The translations under genes and the position numbers were made by a program. From Actinomadura spongiicola (lineage in GTDB: Bacteria > Actinomycetota > Actinomycetes > Streptosporangiales > Streptosporangiaceae), in NCBI RefSeq assembly GCF_003432485.1, contig NZ_QVNQ01000006.1:310001-374000 (forward strand): a stretch of DNA of 64,000 nt, written 5' to 3'. The notes under the pieces are model-generated. The model made no database searches. It had not been told where the DNA came from and saw nothing but the letters and a program-made list of their open reading frames with translations. Position 1 is the first letter of the stretch. Every line of letters starts with the position of its first letter. Of this stretch, positions 16,757-25,353 are shown one piece after another.

Positions 16757-17317
16757 ACGGCAACCTCACCTCTCGTCTTCCGCAAAATGGTCGTTCGCCG
16801 GAGATCCCCGGTCTGCCGCCTCGGAGGAACCTGGCGACGCGAGAGCTACGGCGGTGCCACGTCATCAGCGCTCCAGCCGACGTGGCGCCGCCCGGACACC
16901 GGAGCTCGTCCTGCCGTCCAGGCACGGGTCTGGAGCCGGTCATTCGTAGGATCGGCGGGCCTGAGAGCTCACGCATGGCTGCGAGCTGGTCGCCATGAGG
17001 CTGCTTGAAATGCAGCTTTCAGTCTGATCGACGCGGTGTCGTCCGATGCCGAGCGGATGGTCGGCGGGCGACCCGGCCGCTTGGGTTCGAGCGGGCAGCG
17101 TGCCGGCCCGCGTTCAGGTCACGGTGCCAGCGCGAGCGTCGCACGTTCACCAAGGACCACAGGGCCGGGACTATGGCTGCCTACGACGTGCTGCCCGAAG
17201 GCAGTCCGAACGCGACGCCCTGCTGCGCGCCGAACGGCTCCACCACTCCCAGAGAAGTCGGCTGGGCCGGGCGGCACCTCTGCGGGGGCACGCCCGGCCC
17301 GGGGTGCGGTTCGGGGG
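16757..17317. other. 560-base gap with possible transposase debris
   Basis: A short plus-strand stretch near 17,200 reads ERDALLRAERLHHSQ, reminiscent of an IS3-type transposase first protein, but it is out of context and without a start. Nothing else is supported. Confidence 0.3.
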
Positions 17318-17950
17318 CTACTGGGTGGCGTACTTCGCGACGGCGGTGTTCGCCACGTGGTGGTGCCGCCAGGACGGCAGGTGCTCGTGGATGAGCTCCC
17401 CGAACGCTGGTGCGAGCGGCTGGTCGACCCAACCGCGGAGGATCTCCGAGCCGACGGCAAGCCAGTTGACGGGGATCGCGCCGGCCTGAACGAGGCGCAT
17501 GACCGCCGTGTCGTGTGTCTCTTTGGTGGTCGCCGCAGAGGCGTCCACGACGATGTAGACCTCGTAGCCACGGTCGAGAGCGGTCAAGGCGGTCAGGGCG
17601 AGGCAGATGTCGGTCTGGATGCCCGCCATGATGAGCTTCTTGCGTCCGGCGGCCTCGATGGCCGTGGCGAACTGGTCGTCCACGAAAGCGTCGAAGACCG
17701 GCGGACGGTGAATGACGGGAGTGTCGCCGAGGACCTGGGCGAGCTCCGGGTAGAGAGGACCTGCGGGAAAGTCCTCGGGAGCGGCGGTGACGATCAGCGG
17801 CAGCTTGAACAGCTTCGCGGTTTTGGCCAGCGCGAGCGTGCCGTTGAGGTTCTCTTCGATCGTGTGCGATCCGATGAGGTTCGAAAAACCGACCTCGTGA
17901 TCGATGAGGACGACCGCGCTGTTGTCAGCGGTAAGTGGCGTGTAGGGCAT
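17318..17950 (-). CDS. isochorismatase-like cysteine hydrolase
   Basis: A 210-residue protein. The ATG at 17950 has AAGGAGAAAGCC before it, which decides the start. The family triad is visible: aspartate in AVVLIDHEVGF, lysine in GRKKLIMAG, and cysteine in GIQTDICLALTALTALD. Relatives hydrolyse amides or vinyl ethers (nicotinamidase, isochorismatase, and the YcaC-like group of unknown substrate); the wording of this one is closest to YcaC-type proteins. It lies downstream of, and on the same strand as, a flavin reductase and a broken flavin monooxygenase that are controlled by MarR operators, and may belong to the same stress regulon. Confidence 0.88.
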   Translation of the reverse strand: MPYTPLTADNSAVVLIDHEVGFSNLIGSHTIEENLNGTLALAKTAKLFKLPLIVTAAPEDFPAGPLYPELAQVLGDTPVIHRPPVFDAFVDDQFATAIEAAGRKKLIMAGIQTDICLALTALTALDRGYEVYIVVDASAATTKETHDTAVMRLVQAGAIPVNWLAVGSEILRGWVDQPLAPAFGELIHEHLPSWRHHHVANTAVAKYATQ

Positions 17951-17999
17951 GGCTTTCTCCTTGGTTGTTTCCCCTGTGGTCACCGTGACGCGGCTGGTG

Positions 18000-18560
18000 T
18001 CAGTCAGCCGGCCTCCCGCGAGTCGCCGCGAGCGTGAGGATGTCGCTCACGTCCTCGACGGCCATTTCGATGCGGCCATAGACGCGTGGGGTGAGGAGGG
18101 TGGTGCCGTCGAAGTCGCCGGAGGACGCGAAGACGGCGACCGGAAGGGTCATCGATTGGAAGAACCCGAACAACGGGCGAAGGGCGTGCTCCAGAACCAG
18201 CGCGTGGTGATCCCCGCCGCCGGTGGCGGCGAGGAAGACCGGCTTGTTCGCGAGCGCGTACTGGTCGACCAGGTCGAAGAAGTGTTTGAACAGCCCGGTG
18301 TATGAGCCGCGGAACACCGGGGTGGCGGCTATGAGCAGGTCGGCTTCCTCGGCGCGGCGGAGCGCGTCCTCGATCTCGGGGGCGACGCCCTCCCTCTCGA
18401 AGGCTCCGGTGAAGGCGGGGCCGAGCCGGTAGACGTCGATCCGGGTGTGCTGGACCGCGACGCCGTGGACGGCGAGCACGCTGGTGAGCGTTCGCAGCAC
18501 GACGCCGACCAGTCCGACGGTCTTGGACTTCTCGCTCGGGCTGCCGTTGACGACCCCCAC
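18000..18560 (-). CDS. NAD(P)H-dependent FMN reductase (flavodoxin fold)
   Basis: A 186-residue product with the FMN phosphate loop VVNGSPSEKSKTVGLV, the mid-sheet motif ADLLIAATPVFRGSYTGLFKHFFDLV and KPVFLAATGGGDHHAL. This is the MsuE/SsuE-like layout, which supplies reduced FMN to a two-component monooxygenase. Its normal partner would be the adjacent flavin monooxygenase, which is broken. The present GTG start at 18560 sits next to an inversion breakpoint. The original first codons (read as GTG ACC GCC ACC on the plus strand near 18,748) appear to have been flipped away, so the N-terminus is probably a few residues shorter than in the ancestor. GGAGGAGG lies 14 or more bases upstream of the GTG. 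Confidence 0.8.
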   Translation of the reverse strand: MGVVNGSPSEKSKTVGLVGVVLRTLTSVLAVHGVAVQHTRIDVYRLGPAFTGAFEREGVAPEIEDALRRAEEADLLIAATPVFRGSYTGLFKHFFDLVDQYALANKPVFLAATGGGDHHALVLEHALRPLFGFFQSMTLPVAVFASSGDFDGTTLLTPRVYGRIEMAVEDVSDILTLAATRGRPAD

Positions 18561-18588
18561 CCGCAGTGTCCGAGCCTCCTCCTGCGAG

Positions 18589-18750
18589 ATGGCGCCGCCG
18601 ATGAGCTACGGCCTGGACCGCGCCCTGATCCAGATCGGCTTCGGCGGGATGCCGCGGAAGGACGTCCTCGAGGCGATCGAACTGCTCGGCACCGAGGTCG
18701 CCCCCGTCGTGCGCCGCGAGGTCGGCTCCCGGAAGGAGCAGGCGGCGTGA
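18589..18750 (+). pseudogene. inverted C-terminal fragment of an LLM-class flavin monooxygenase
   Basis: On the plus strand the frame reads SYGLDRALIQIGFGGMPRKD, then VLEAIELLGTEVAPVVRREV and a TGA. This is the normal C-terminal wording of a luciferase-like flavin-dependent oxidoreductase. Its N-terminal part lies on the opposite strand just to the right. The bases after the stop still contain GTG ACC GCC ACC in overlap with it, which looks like the original start of the FMN reductase gene. Confidence 0.75.
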
Positions 18751-18784
18751 CCGCCACCGTGAGCGACCGACGGGCTGGTCGAGT

Positions 18785-19107
18785 GTGGCGAACTGTTCCC
18801 AGACCCGCACCGGGTCGTCGGAGCTGAGCACGGTGACCGCGCTGGTCAGCCTGATGTTCGTGGTGGCCTGGGCGGCCGCGGCCAGGACAACGGACGGGGC
18901 CGAGCCGACGAAGTCGGTTCGATGGTGCTCGCCGACGGCGAACAGGTCGAGCCCGACTTCGTCGGCGAGCCGCGCCTGCTCGATGGTCTCGTGGGCGCGC
19001 CGGTGCGCGGAGGGAAGCGTGCCGGTATCCGGGTCTGCGGTGATCTCGGCGAACGTCATGAAGCCGATCTCGAAGGGAGATCGCTCGCCGGTGACGGTGG
19101 TGGGCAA
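18785..19107 (-). pseudogene. N-terminal fragment of an LLM-class flavin monooxygenase
   Basis: About 106 residues are recognisable: FEIGFMTFAEITADP, ARLADEVGLDLFAVGEHHR, SAPSVVLAAAAQAT and LTSAVTVLSSDDPVRVWEQF, the standard first third of a luciferase-like TIM barrel. The homology stops at FATLDQ. The frame runs on through unrelated sequence to position 18004 but this is not a true gene. The missing middle (about 150 residues) is deleted, and the C-terminal end is found inverted. The promoter with MarR-type operators still lies upstream. Confidence 0.8.
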
Positions 19108-19163
19108 CGTGCTCTCCTAGCGGTCTTGTACGGACGCCGTTCGGTGTCCCGACCACAGTAAGC

Positions 19164-19177
19164 TGCCTGCGCAGGCA
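19164..19177. promoter_or_regulatory. palindromic operator, probable MarR site 1
   Basis: The 14-base perfect palindrome TGCCTGCGCAGGCA lies between the divergent monooxygenase and MarR genes. A second copy follows 33 bases later. Confidence 0.65.
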
Positions 19178-19196
19178 AATATTCCACCTAGTGCGT

Positions 19197-19210
19197 TGCC
19201 TGCGCAGACA
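19197..19210. promoter_or_regulatory. palindromic operator, probable MarR site 2
   Basis: TGCCTGCGCAGACA repeats the first operator with one changed base. The 33-base spacing is about three helical turns, so two dimers could bind on the same face. Site 2 lies closer to the MarR gene and suggests autoregulation. Confidence 0.6.
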
Positions 19211-19254
19211 TGTACACCCGCCGATGAGGACGGCCGTCGCGGTACCCTTCGGAA

Positions 19255-19719
19255 GTGGCGACTCCACGTCTGAGCGACCTTGAGAACGAGGCCTGGCAGG
19301 GCTTCCTGTACGCCCATGACCGCATCTGGCGTGAGATCGAGGCGGGGATCGCCCCGCTGGGCGTGAGCATGGCCGAGTACAGCGTCCTGTCCCTGCTCGG
19401 TCGAGCCGGTCGCTCCGGCATGCGGATGTCCGAGTTGGCCAGGGATCGACTGATGTCGACCGGCGGTTTCACCCGGCTCGCCGACCGGCTGGAGCGCCGT
19501 GGGCTCATCGAGCGTCAACGTGCGGCCGAGGACGGACGCGGCTACGTCGCCGTCCTGACACCCGATGGGCGCAACCTCCTGCGCAAGGCATGGAAGCAGC
19601 AGCATGCCGACCTGCGCCGACTCTTCCTCGACCGTCTCGACGACGACGACCTGCGCGCCCTCACGCGAATCTGGTCACGTCTCGCCCCGGAGACCGACGA
19701 CGAGGCGAGCCTGCGGTGA
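19255..19719 (+). CDS. MarR family transcriptional regulator
   Basis: A 154-residue winged-helix protein with MAEYSVLSLLGRAG, the recognition region MSELARDRLMSTGGFTRLAD, the wing RRGLIERQRAAEDGRGYVAV and C-terminal dimerisation helices. The GTG start has no ribosome binding site, but TACCCT lies six bases before it, as in leaderless promoters. It is divergent to the flavin monooxygenase locus, with two palindromic operators between. It most likely represses both directions and responds to a small aromatic or oxidising ligand. Confidence 0.92.
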   Translation: MATPRLSDLENEAWQGFLYAHDRIWREIEAGIAPLGVSMAEYSVLSLLGRAGRSGMRMSELARDRLMSTGGFTRLADRLERRGLIERQRAAEDGRGYVAVLTPDGRNLLRKAWKQQHADLRRLFLDRLDDDDLRALTRIWSRLAPETDDEASLR

Positions 19720-19866
19720 CCGGCCTCAGCTGAACCGCCTGCCGGTCACCCCTGCCCAGGGGACACCCGGCACGGCCTCCAGCACAGCGACCCGGCCGAC
19801 TCACCAAGGCACGCGCCGCTCAAGGCCATTCGTCGCCGTACACCTCGAAGGCGCCGGCCACCGCTC

Positions 19867-19935
19867 CGGCAGAGGATTCGCCAGTTGGCCGGTGAGACCC
19901 CGGGCCGGGGTCACCGACGCATCCACGGCGAGCTG
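19867..19935 (+). pseudogene. integrase-core transposase remnant
   Basis: A short plus-strand piece reads RQLAGETPGRGHRRIHGELM, close to the conserved GYRRIHGEL region of IS3/IS481-type transposases, with GRGH in place of the usual WGY. Nothing of the catalytic DDE part remains nearby. It is ancient debris. Confidence 0.45.
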
Positions 19936-20492
19936 ATGGTGCAGACAGTCCGACGCGACGTCGGCCAAGCGAGCAGATGGCGACCGCTGATCGGCGCGCC
20001 ATCGAGGTGCCCCGGCTTCCATGATGGGAGGCAAGCCACGAAAACCTCGTGCCGCTCTGACCCGAGGCTGCGCTGTCGTGCTCGGAAGACGAGATGGTCA
20101 AGGCATCGAAGAGGGCGAGCAGGGCGGCGTATCCCTCCGAGGTGTCGGCGTAGAAGCCGCGATGGGCGGATGCCCGTGCGCTACTGGTGGTCGTGGCCGT
20201 AGGAGCCGGCCTGCGCGATCAGATCGGGCAGCACTCAGCCGTTGCGGAAGACGGTGCGGGCTGTGATGGAGGGTGACCTGATGGTAGGGACTTGTGCTGC
20301 CGTTGCATGCGAACCGCTCCTTCAGATGCGAGTAATGGTGAAGCGTCTGGTCGTGCCTAGGGGGCCGGTCCGCTGAACCTAATCTGCCGCGTACGCGTGG
20401 TTCCGCAGGCACTGCTGCGTTCGCATCCAATGCGATTGGACGTGCTTCGCCTGCGGAGAGCAAGTTCGGGTGAAAGATGCCTACCCGGGCTC
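19936..20492. other. gap without a supported gene
   Basis: Short overlapping frames on both strands, no motif and no binding site. It continues the eroded region that starts with the transposase remnant. Confidence 0.4.
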
Positions 20493-21092
20493 TCAGTCGT
20501 CCGGCCCGGTCGGCGACTCCGACGGGTCCTCCGAATCCTGCGGGTCGATCTTTTCCCGGCAGGCCTCCGGATCCCCTTCCTGCTCGATGCACTGCCGGAT
20601 CTGCTCTTCCTTCGGGGGAACCCCCGGCGCCTCTCCGGTCTCGTCGCCCGACGGCTGAACCGGCTCGACCGACCCAACGCCCTCCGGCCCGAACTCCTCA
20701 ATGCAGCTCTGTCGAACACTCTCTCCTTGAGGGTGTTTGCACTCGGCTGGAAGGCTCCGCTCGGGCTTCTGAGTCGTCCGCCGAGGGCTCGATGCCGGAG
20801 CCTGTCGAGTCCGACTCGGGTCCGACGTCGTCGGGCTCGGCGCTTGAGTGGTCGGCGATGTCCGAGTCGTCGGGGGAGCGGGCGGATCTTCTTGCGCGCA
20901 CCCGGTAGCCAGCACCGCCGCCGCTCCCATGATCGTTGCGACCGCGATCTTCGCGCTTGGCTTCTGGACGGGTGCGCTCCGACCCGACTGGGAGCCGGGC
21001 GCTGAAAGATCCTCCTGTTGACGCAGCGTATTCGGTGCGCGGCGCTCGGACTCGGAGATCCGCGTCTTCGCGCTTGGCCTGCTCACCTTCAT
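20493..21092 (-). CDS. proline/threonine-rich putative lipoprotein
   Basis: About 199 residues. The ATG at 21092 follows GAGGGGG at eight bases and is preferred to the ATG at 21134, which has no binding site. After about 50 polar residues there is a hydrophobic run (IAVATIMGAAAVLATGC) that ends in a lipobox-like LATGC. A low-complexity part rich in P, T, S and R follows, then an acidic part with four cysteines (PAECKHPQ, QSCIEEFG, RQCIEQEG and EACREKI), which may form disulfides outside the cell. The long stretch before the hydrophobic run is odd for a lipoprotein, so the real start may be later. Function unknown. Confidence 0.6.
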   Translation of the reverse strand: MKVSRPSAKTRISESERRAPNTLRQQEDLSAPGSQSGRSAPVQKPSAKIAVATIMGAAAVLATGCAQEDPPAPPTTRTSPTTQAPSPTTSDPSRTRQAPASSPRRTTQKPERSLPAECKHPQGESVRQSCIEEFGPEGVGSVEPVQPSGDETGEAPGVPPKEEQIRQCIEQEGDPEACREKIDPQDSEDPSESPTGPDD

Positions 21093-21456
21093 CGGCTGGC
21101 CCCCTCGTCGGACGTCCTCCCAGGTCAGAGCCATGTTCTAGGGGGACGTGCCCGGAGAAACGCGGTTCGAACGCGAACACCATGCAGGGCAGCGGCGAAA
21201 ACCGCACCGTCCACCCCGAACCACTCACCCGCCGGCCCCGACACCACCGGCACCTCCGGCCGCCGCGGACGCGCCAGTTCGATCAGCTCCCGAGCAACGC
21301 CGGCTTGGGCAGGAGGGGATGGTCAACTCCCGTGGGTCTGGCCAGGGAAGGCCGGAGCAGTCGGGCCATCGCGAGCCCGGGGCGAGCCGCCGAGCAGCCA
21401 AGGGACGAAGTCGGGCACGTCGGACGCTCGACGAACCGGGCATTTCCGTTATTTGG
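21093..21456. other. gap between the lipoprotein gene and the island edge
   Basis: No gene is supported. This is the last chromosomal sequence before the tRNA-derived repeat. Confidence 0.4.
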
Positions 21457-21516
21457 CCTGGTCAGGGTGGTGGGTCGCGTGGGACTCGAACCCACAACCT
21501 ACGGATTAAAAGTCCG
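21457..21516. repeat. attachment-site copy with truncated tRNA-Lys 3' end (left end of island)
   Basis: Sixty bases identical to 41,400-41,459. Positions 21,468-21,516 correspond to the last 49 bases of tRNA-Lys including CCA, on the minus strand, from the anticodon arm on. To the right the sequence diverges at once (aaattatc in place of gagctctg), so no 5' half of a tRNA exists here. This is the displaced 3' end left when an element integrates into a tRNA gene. Confidence 0.88.
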
Positions 21517-22269
21517 AAATTATCGTGCCGGAACGAGTTTAGCAGTGTCATTGTATGTTGAACCGTCCGTGTCTCGCCCGATTTCCCTGCCGCTCAATGT
21601 CACTGCATGCCGATTCGTTTTGAAACCGCCGAGCAGACAACGAGCCGCCATCCGTTGTGATGATCTTGTGGCCTACTCGGAGGAGGCTTCGCCTGACCTG
21701 TACGGATGGAGTAATCGGCAAGTGCAGGGCTGGTCTCGCTGGCCTCCCGCTACACCACGCATCTATCCGGCGACGACCTGGTCGGCATCCTCGCCGAGCG
21801 TGTCCGCTCGGCCCGCGATCTTGCCGGCCTGCTGCGCTACCGGCTGCGGCTCTGCTACGCGACCTGCACCGACACCGGAACCTGCGCGTCGACGAGATCG
21901 GCGAGCACTACGCCGAGCGACTCGGCTGCGCCCGCCGCCTACCGGTCGGGGAGTCGATCGCCCATCATGAGGCCGAGGCCGAAAAGCCGCGTCGAGATGT
22001 GGGCCGAACTGGACGCCGCCCGCGCCCGCATCGCCGCCCGCCAGGCCGAGCAACGCGTGGCCGCCGCGCAGGCCCGCGCTGCGAGCCGGCCCCGCTGGTG
22101 CCCGCCGCCGCGGCGCCCCAGTTGAGCAGCGGGCCGAGGGGCAGGCCGTAGCCGCACCCCAGGCCGGGTTCCTCCGGTGATGGGACGGTTCGTCCGTTCG
22201 TGGCCAAGGTTGGACATCCGCCCATCCGTTTATCGGCAAAATTGCATAATGGCTTTCGGGGGTGGTTCC
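21517..22269. other. 750-base gap at the left end of the island
   Basis: No gene with a start and a recognisable product. A plus-strand stretch between 21,735 and 22,110 has protein-like composition in alternating frames (for example MWAELDAARARIAARQAEQR near 22,000), which suggests a frameshifted remnant, possibly of a plasmid or island gene. This is where an integrase would be expected and none is seen. The less GC-rich part around 22,200-22,260 probably holds the promoter of the CHAT operon. Confidence 0.4.
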
Positions 22270-25200
22270 ATGGGGGATGATGAGCGCGAGCGATTGAGGG
22301 TGGCCGTCCACGCCCGCTTGGTCGCAGTGTCCGGAGTCGATGATCTGGCTGATCTGATGACCCCAGAAGCCACGGCCGAAATACGACGATTGTATTCCCT
22401 TGTATCCAGCTATGACGTCCTTTCCCAGCATACGCTGGCCTGGGCGCTCTACTATCGCTCGCTGTTCCCGCTCGCCTCGGCGGCGACCGAAAGAGAACTA
22501 GCCGTCGCGCTGTTCGTTCGTTGTCTGCTGGCGGGGGTCGAAGCCAGTGACATACCGGACGACCTAATGGACGAGGTCGTGAACGAAGCCGGGCGGCACT
22601 CGACTCCCCCGCTGCGTGAAGCGAGCCGAACCAAAGATTCCTCCTCGGTCGAGGACGCCCTGCGGCTTTGGCGGCGGATCGCGGCGGCCTGTCGGGAAAC
22701 GCATCCGCATCGGCCGGTCATCCTCAACAACCTGGCGGTCCTGCTGCAACTCCGGGGCAAACTGAACGACTCCGCGGAGGACGACCGTGAGGTCGTCGGC
22801 CTGCTCGAACAGGCCATGGAGGCCACGCCGGGGGACGCCAAGGATCAGCCCCTGCGGCTTTTCAACCTCGGGGTGTCCCGCCGTCGCATGTTCGATCACA
22901 CTCGTGACGAGGAAGATCTCGATGAGGCGATCAAGTACTTCCAGCGATCACTCGAAATTTCACCGGAAGACGATCCGGGCCGACAGGAAACTTACGCGGC
23001 ACTCAGCGAGGCGTACCGCGTCGGCGCGTCGCGCATGCGGATCGACGTACTGAGCACGGGCGAGAAACTGCGCACGCAGTTAAGCGAGGCAGTTTATGCG
23101 GTTTGCCAGCTGATCACGGTCCGGGACCTGGAGGAGAAGAAGCGGACCATCGAGCGGTTACCGCAATTGCGAAGCCGCGCCGCTCTCAGCGTCCTTGACG
23201 ACTTCATCGAGAACGCCGCGGCGCTTGGTACGGACTCCCCGCTGCCGGTGCCGTTCCTCCGGGCGCATCGGAAAGTCCTAGCCGGGCTGCAGGAGTCCCC
23301 TACCGCTGAGGAGACCTCAACGGCCGAGCCTCCTGAGTTCGTCCCGCCCGGACCCGTTCCGCCGCAGGTCGTCGAGGCGCAATCGCTGCTGGCCGACGGA
23401 CGGGTGGAGGAGGCCGACGTGCTGCTGGCCCGGACGGCCGAGCGGGGGCGTTCCGATGACGACCCGCATACCGAGGGCCACGCGGAACTTGCGCTGCACG
23501 ACCTGGTGTTCGGCTCCCTCCACCCCGCGCCCGGAAGCGTCGACCGCCTGGCCGGCCATGCCGCAGCCGCCCAGGAGGCGTTCCACCGGGCGGGGAACCG
23601 CGACGGCCTGACGTCGGCACTGCGCCGCCGGCTGGCCATCGCCGTCCATTTCCAGGACGCGCCGATGGTGACCGATCTGATGCCGCGTCTCATCGTCCTG
23701 GACCCGTTCGGCGGCGTATGGTGGCACGCCTACCTGAGGGCCATCGACAGCGACGACCTCGGCTACCGGCGTGCTCAGTTAGAGTGGTGCGTGGATCACG
23801 CATGGCGGCTCGGCCCGGACGCGGCGCACTACCGGGCGGTGTGCGAGCGGAAACTGGCCTTTCTCGATGGGCATGTGGCGACCGAGGAACTCACCCTTCC
23901 CGCTGACCTGGCCGCCCTGGTCGAAGGCGTCGAGAGGAACGGACCGACCGGCAATGACGGTGAGCGCCTCGCCGCGGCGCTCGAACGGGTCGAGGCGATG
24001 CGCTCTCACGCGCAGTCCGTCACCGTTCAGCGCAGTTTGTCCGCCGTTTACACGCGTGCCTACCAGGCTCTGTCCCTCTGTACAGCGAAAGCTGTCGGCC
24101 CCGGTGCCGTCGAGGCGAGCGTGGATGTGCTGGAACGCAATTCGAGCCGGTCGCTGCTCTTGCAGATGGACGGCGGTGCGAGCGTCAACGACGCCCCGTC
24201 CGATTCGCCGCACCTGGACGAGCAGGTGTCCGCCTACATCCGGGAGCCGACGCCGCATCACCTCAAGCTGCTGACCCTCACTTTCGACGCGCGGCGGGAC
24301 CAGGAGCGGCGCGCCCAGCGCGGCATCATGAGGCGTGTGGCCGGTCCGTCCCGAGGGCCCGCGCCGATCAGGGTCGAGGGGCTGCGCGCGCTGCTCGGCG
24401 ACGACGCGGTCCTGTTCTTCGGCGCGACGGGCCGGGCGGTTCTGATCACGTCCGATGACTGCGCGGTCGTTGGCGAGTTCGAACCCGATGCGCTCGACAG
24501 GGAGGCTGGCGTTCTGCACCGGAGGCTGTCGGAGGGAGCACCGCCCGCCGCCCTGGGCGGCCTCCCGGTTCTGGACGAGCTGACGCCCCAGGTGCGCGAG
24601 CGTGTCACCGAGGGCTCCAGGCTGTTCGTCGTCCCGAGCGGACGACTGTGGCTCGTCCCGCTGGGGATCCTGGGCGAGCCGCGGCTGTCCGACGTCTACG
24701 AGGTCGCGACCGTCCCGAGCCTGAGCGTGCTTGCGAGGCTGCTGCGCTCGGGTCCCGCGCCGGAGCCTTCCGGTGGTGCGCTGATGGTGGGGTTGGCCGA
24801 CTCCGACGGGTCGCTGCGGCACGCCCGCGACGAGGTGGACGCCGCCGCCGCGCACTACCCGCGGTCGCGGGTGTGGACGGGTGGGGACGCCACGGTCGAT
24901 ACCTACCGGACCGCCGCCCCGGGAGCGAACGTGATCCATCTGGCCTGCCACGGGTTCTACTTGCCCGACCATCCCGACTTCTCGGGTCTGAGGCTGGCCG
25001 CCGCGCGGGGCGGCCCGGGGATGCTGTGGTACTTCGACATCGGCCGGACGCGCCTCGCGGCGTCGCTGGTGGTGCTCGGCGCCTGCCATGCCGGGACCGG
25101 CGGGGTGCTGTCGGGCTCGGAGTACACCGGCATACCCGGTGCGCTCCTCGCCGCGGGGGCGCGGAGCGTCCTCGCCCCGCTGTGGGCGGTGGACGACCGG

Positions 25201-25353
25201 GTCACGGCGTGCCTGCTGGAGTCGTTCCACGCCTCCTACGCCGCCACCGGTTGTCCCGCGTCGGCGCTCCGTGAGGCGCAGCGGGCGTGCGGCGGGGATG
25301 CGATCGACACGGTGGGATCGGTGCACGCCTTCCAGCTCTTCGGGCTGTCATGA
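22270..25353 (+). CDS. CHAT-domain (caspase-fold) protease with N-terminal TPR region
   Basis: A 1,027-residue protein. The ATG at 22270 has GGGGGTGG just upstream; an in-frame ATG at 22249 is the alternative. The first half is helical, with TPR-like units (ILNNLAVLLQLRGKLND and RLFNLGVSRRRMFDH). The last 230 residues form a CHAT domain: LFVVPSGRLWLVPLGIL, then VIHLACHGFYL with catalytic His894, then LVVLGACHAGTGG with catalytic Cys939, and IPGALLAAGARSVLAPLWAVDD. CHAT proteases are related to separase and caspases and act in regulated proteolysis and defence. The TPR part probably senses or holds a partner. It is the first gene of a three-gene operon with a four-base overlap to the next. Confidence 0.88.
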   Translation: MGDDERERLRVAVHARLVAVSGVDDLADLMTPEATAEIRRLYSLVSSYDVLSQHTLAWALYYRSLFPLASAATERELAVALFVRCLLAGVEASDIPDDLMDEVVNEAGRHSTPPLREASRTKDSSSVEDALRLWRRIAAACRETHPHRPVILNNLAVLLQLRGKLNDSAEDDREVVGLLEQAMEATPGDAKDQPLRLFNLGVSRRRMFDHTRDEEDLDEAIKYFQRSLEISPEDDPGRQETYAALSEAYRVGASRMRIDVLSTGEKLRTQLSEAVYAVCQLITVRDLEEKKRTIERLPQLRSRAALSVLDDFIENAAALGTDSPLPVPFLRAHRKVLAGLQESPTAEETSTAEPPEFVPPGPVPPQVVEAQSLLADGRVEEADVLLARTAERGRSDDDPHTEGHAELALHDLVFGSLHPAPGSVDRLAGHAAAAQEAFHRAGNRDGLTSALRRRLAIAVHFQDAPMVTDLMPRLIVLDPFGGVWWHAYLRAIDSDDLGYRRAQLEWCVDHAWRLGPDAAHYRAVCERKLAFLDGHVATEELTLPADLAALVEGVERNGPTGNDGERLAAALERVEAMRSHAQSVTVQRSLSAVYTRAYQALSLCTAKAVGPGAVEASVDVLERNSSRSLLLQMDGGASVNDAPSDSPHLDEQVSAYIREPTPHHLKLLTLTFDARRDQERRAQRGIMRRVAGPSRGPAPIRVEGLRALLGDDAVLFFGATGRAVLITSDDCAVVGEFEPDALDREAGVLHRRLSEGAPPAALGGLPVLDELTPQVRERVTEGSRLFVVPSGRLWLVPLGILGEPRLSDVYEVATVPSLSVLARLLRSGPAPEPSGGALMVGLADSDGSLRHARDEVDAAAAHYPRSRVWTGGDATVDTYRTAAPGANVIHLACHGFYLPDHPDFSGLRLAAARGGPGMLWYFDIGRTRLAASLVVLGACHAGTGGVLSGSEYTGIPGALLAAGARSVLAPLWAVDDRVTACLLESFHASYAATGCPASALREAQRACGGDAIDTVGSVHAFQLFGLS

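Noticed and set aside
18004..19107. Complete 367-residue flavin monooxygenase on the minus strand
   Set aside because: Homology ends after about 106 residues; the remainder overlaps the FMN reductase in another frame.
21018..21509. Protein ending GWWVAWDSNPQPTD
   Set aside because: This is the well-known false translation of a tRNA 3' end; a second copy occurs at 41,144-41,452 for the same reason.
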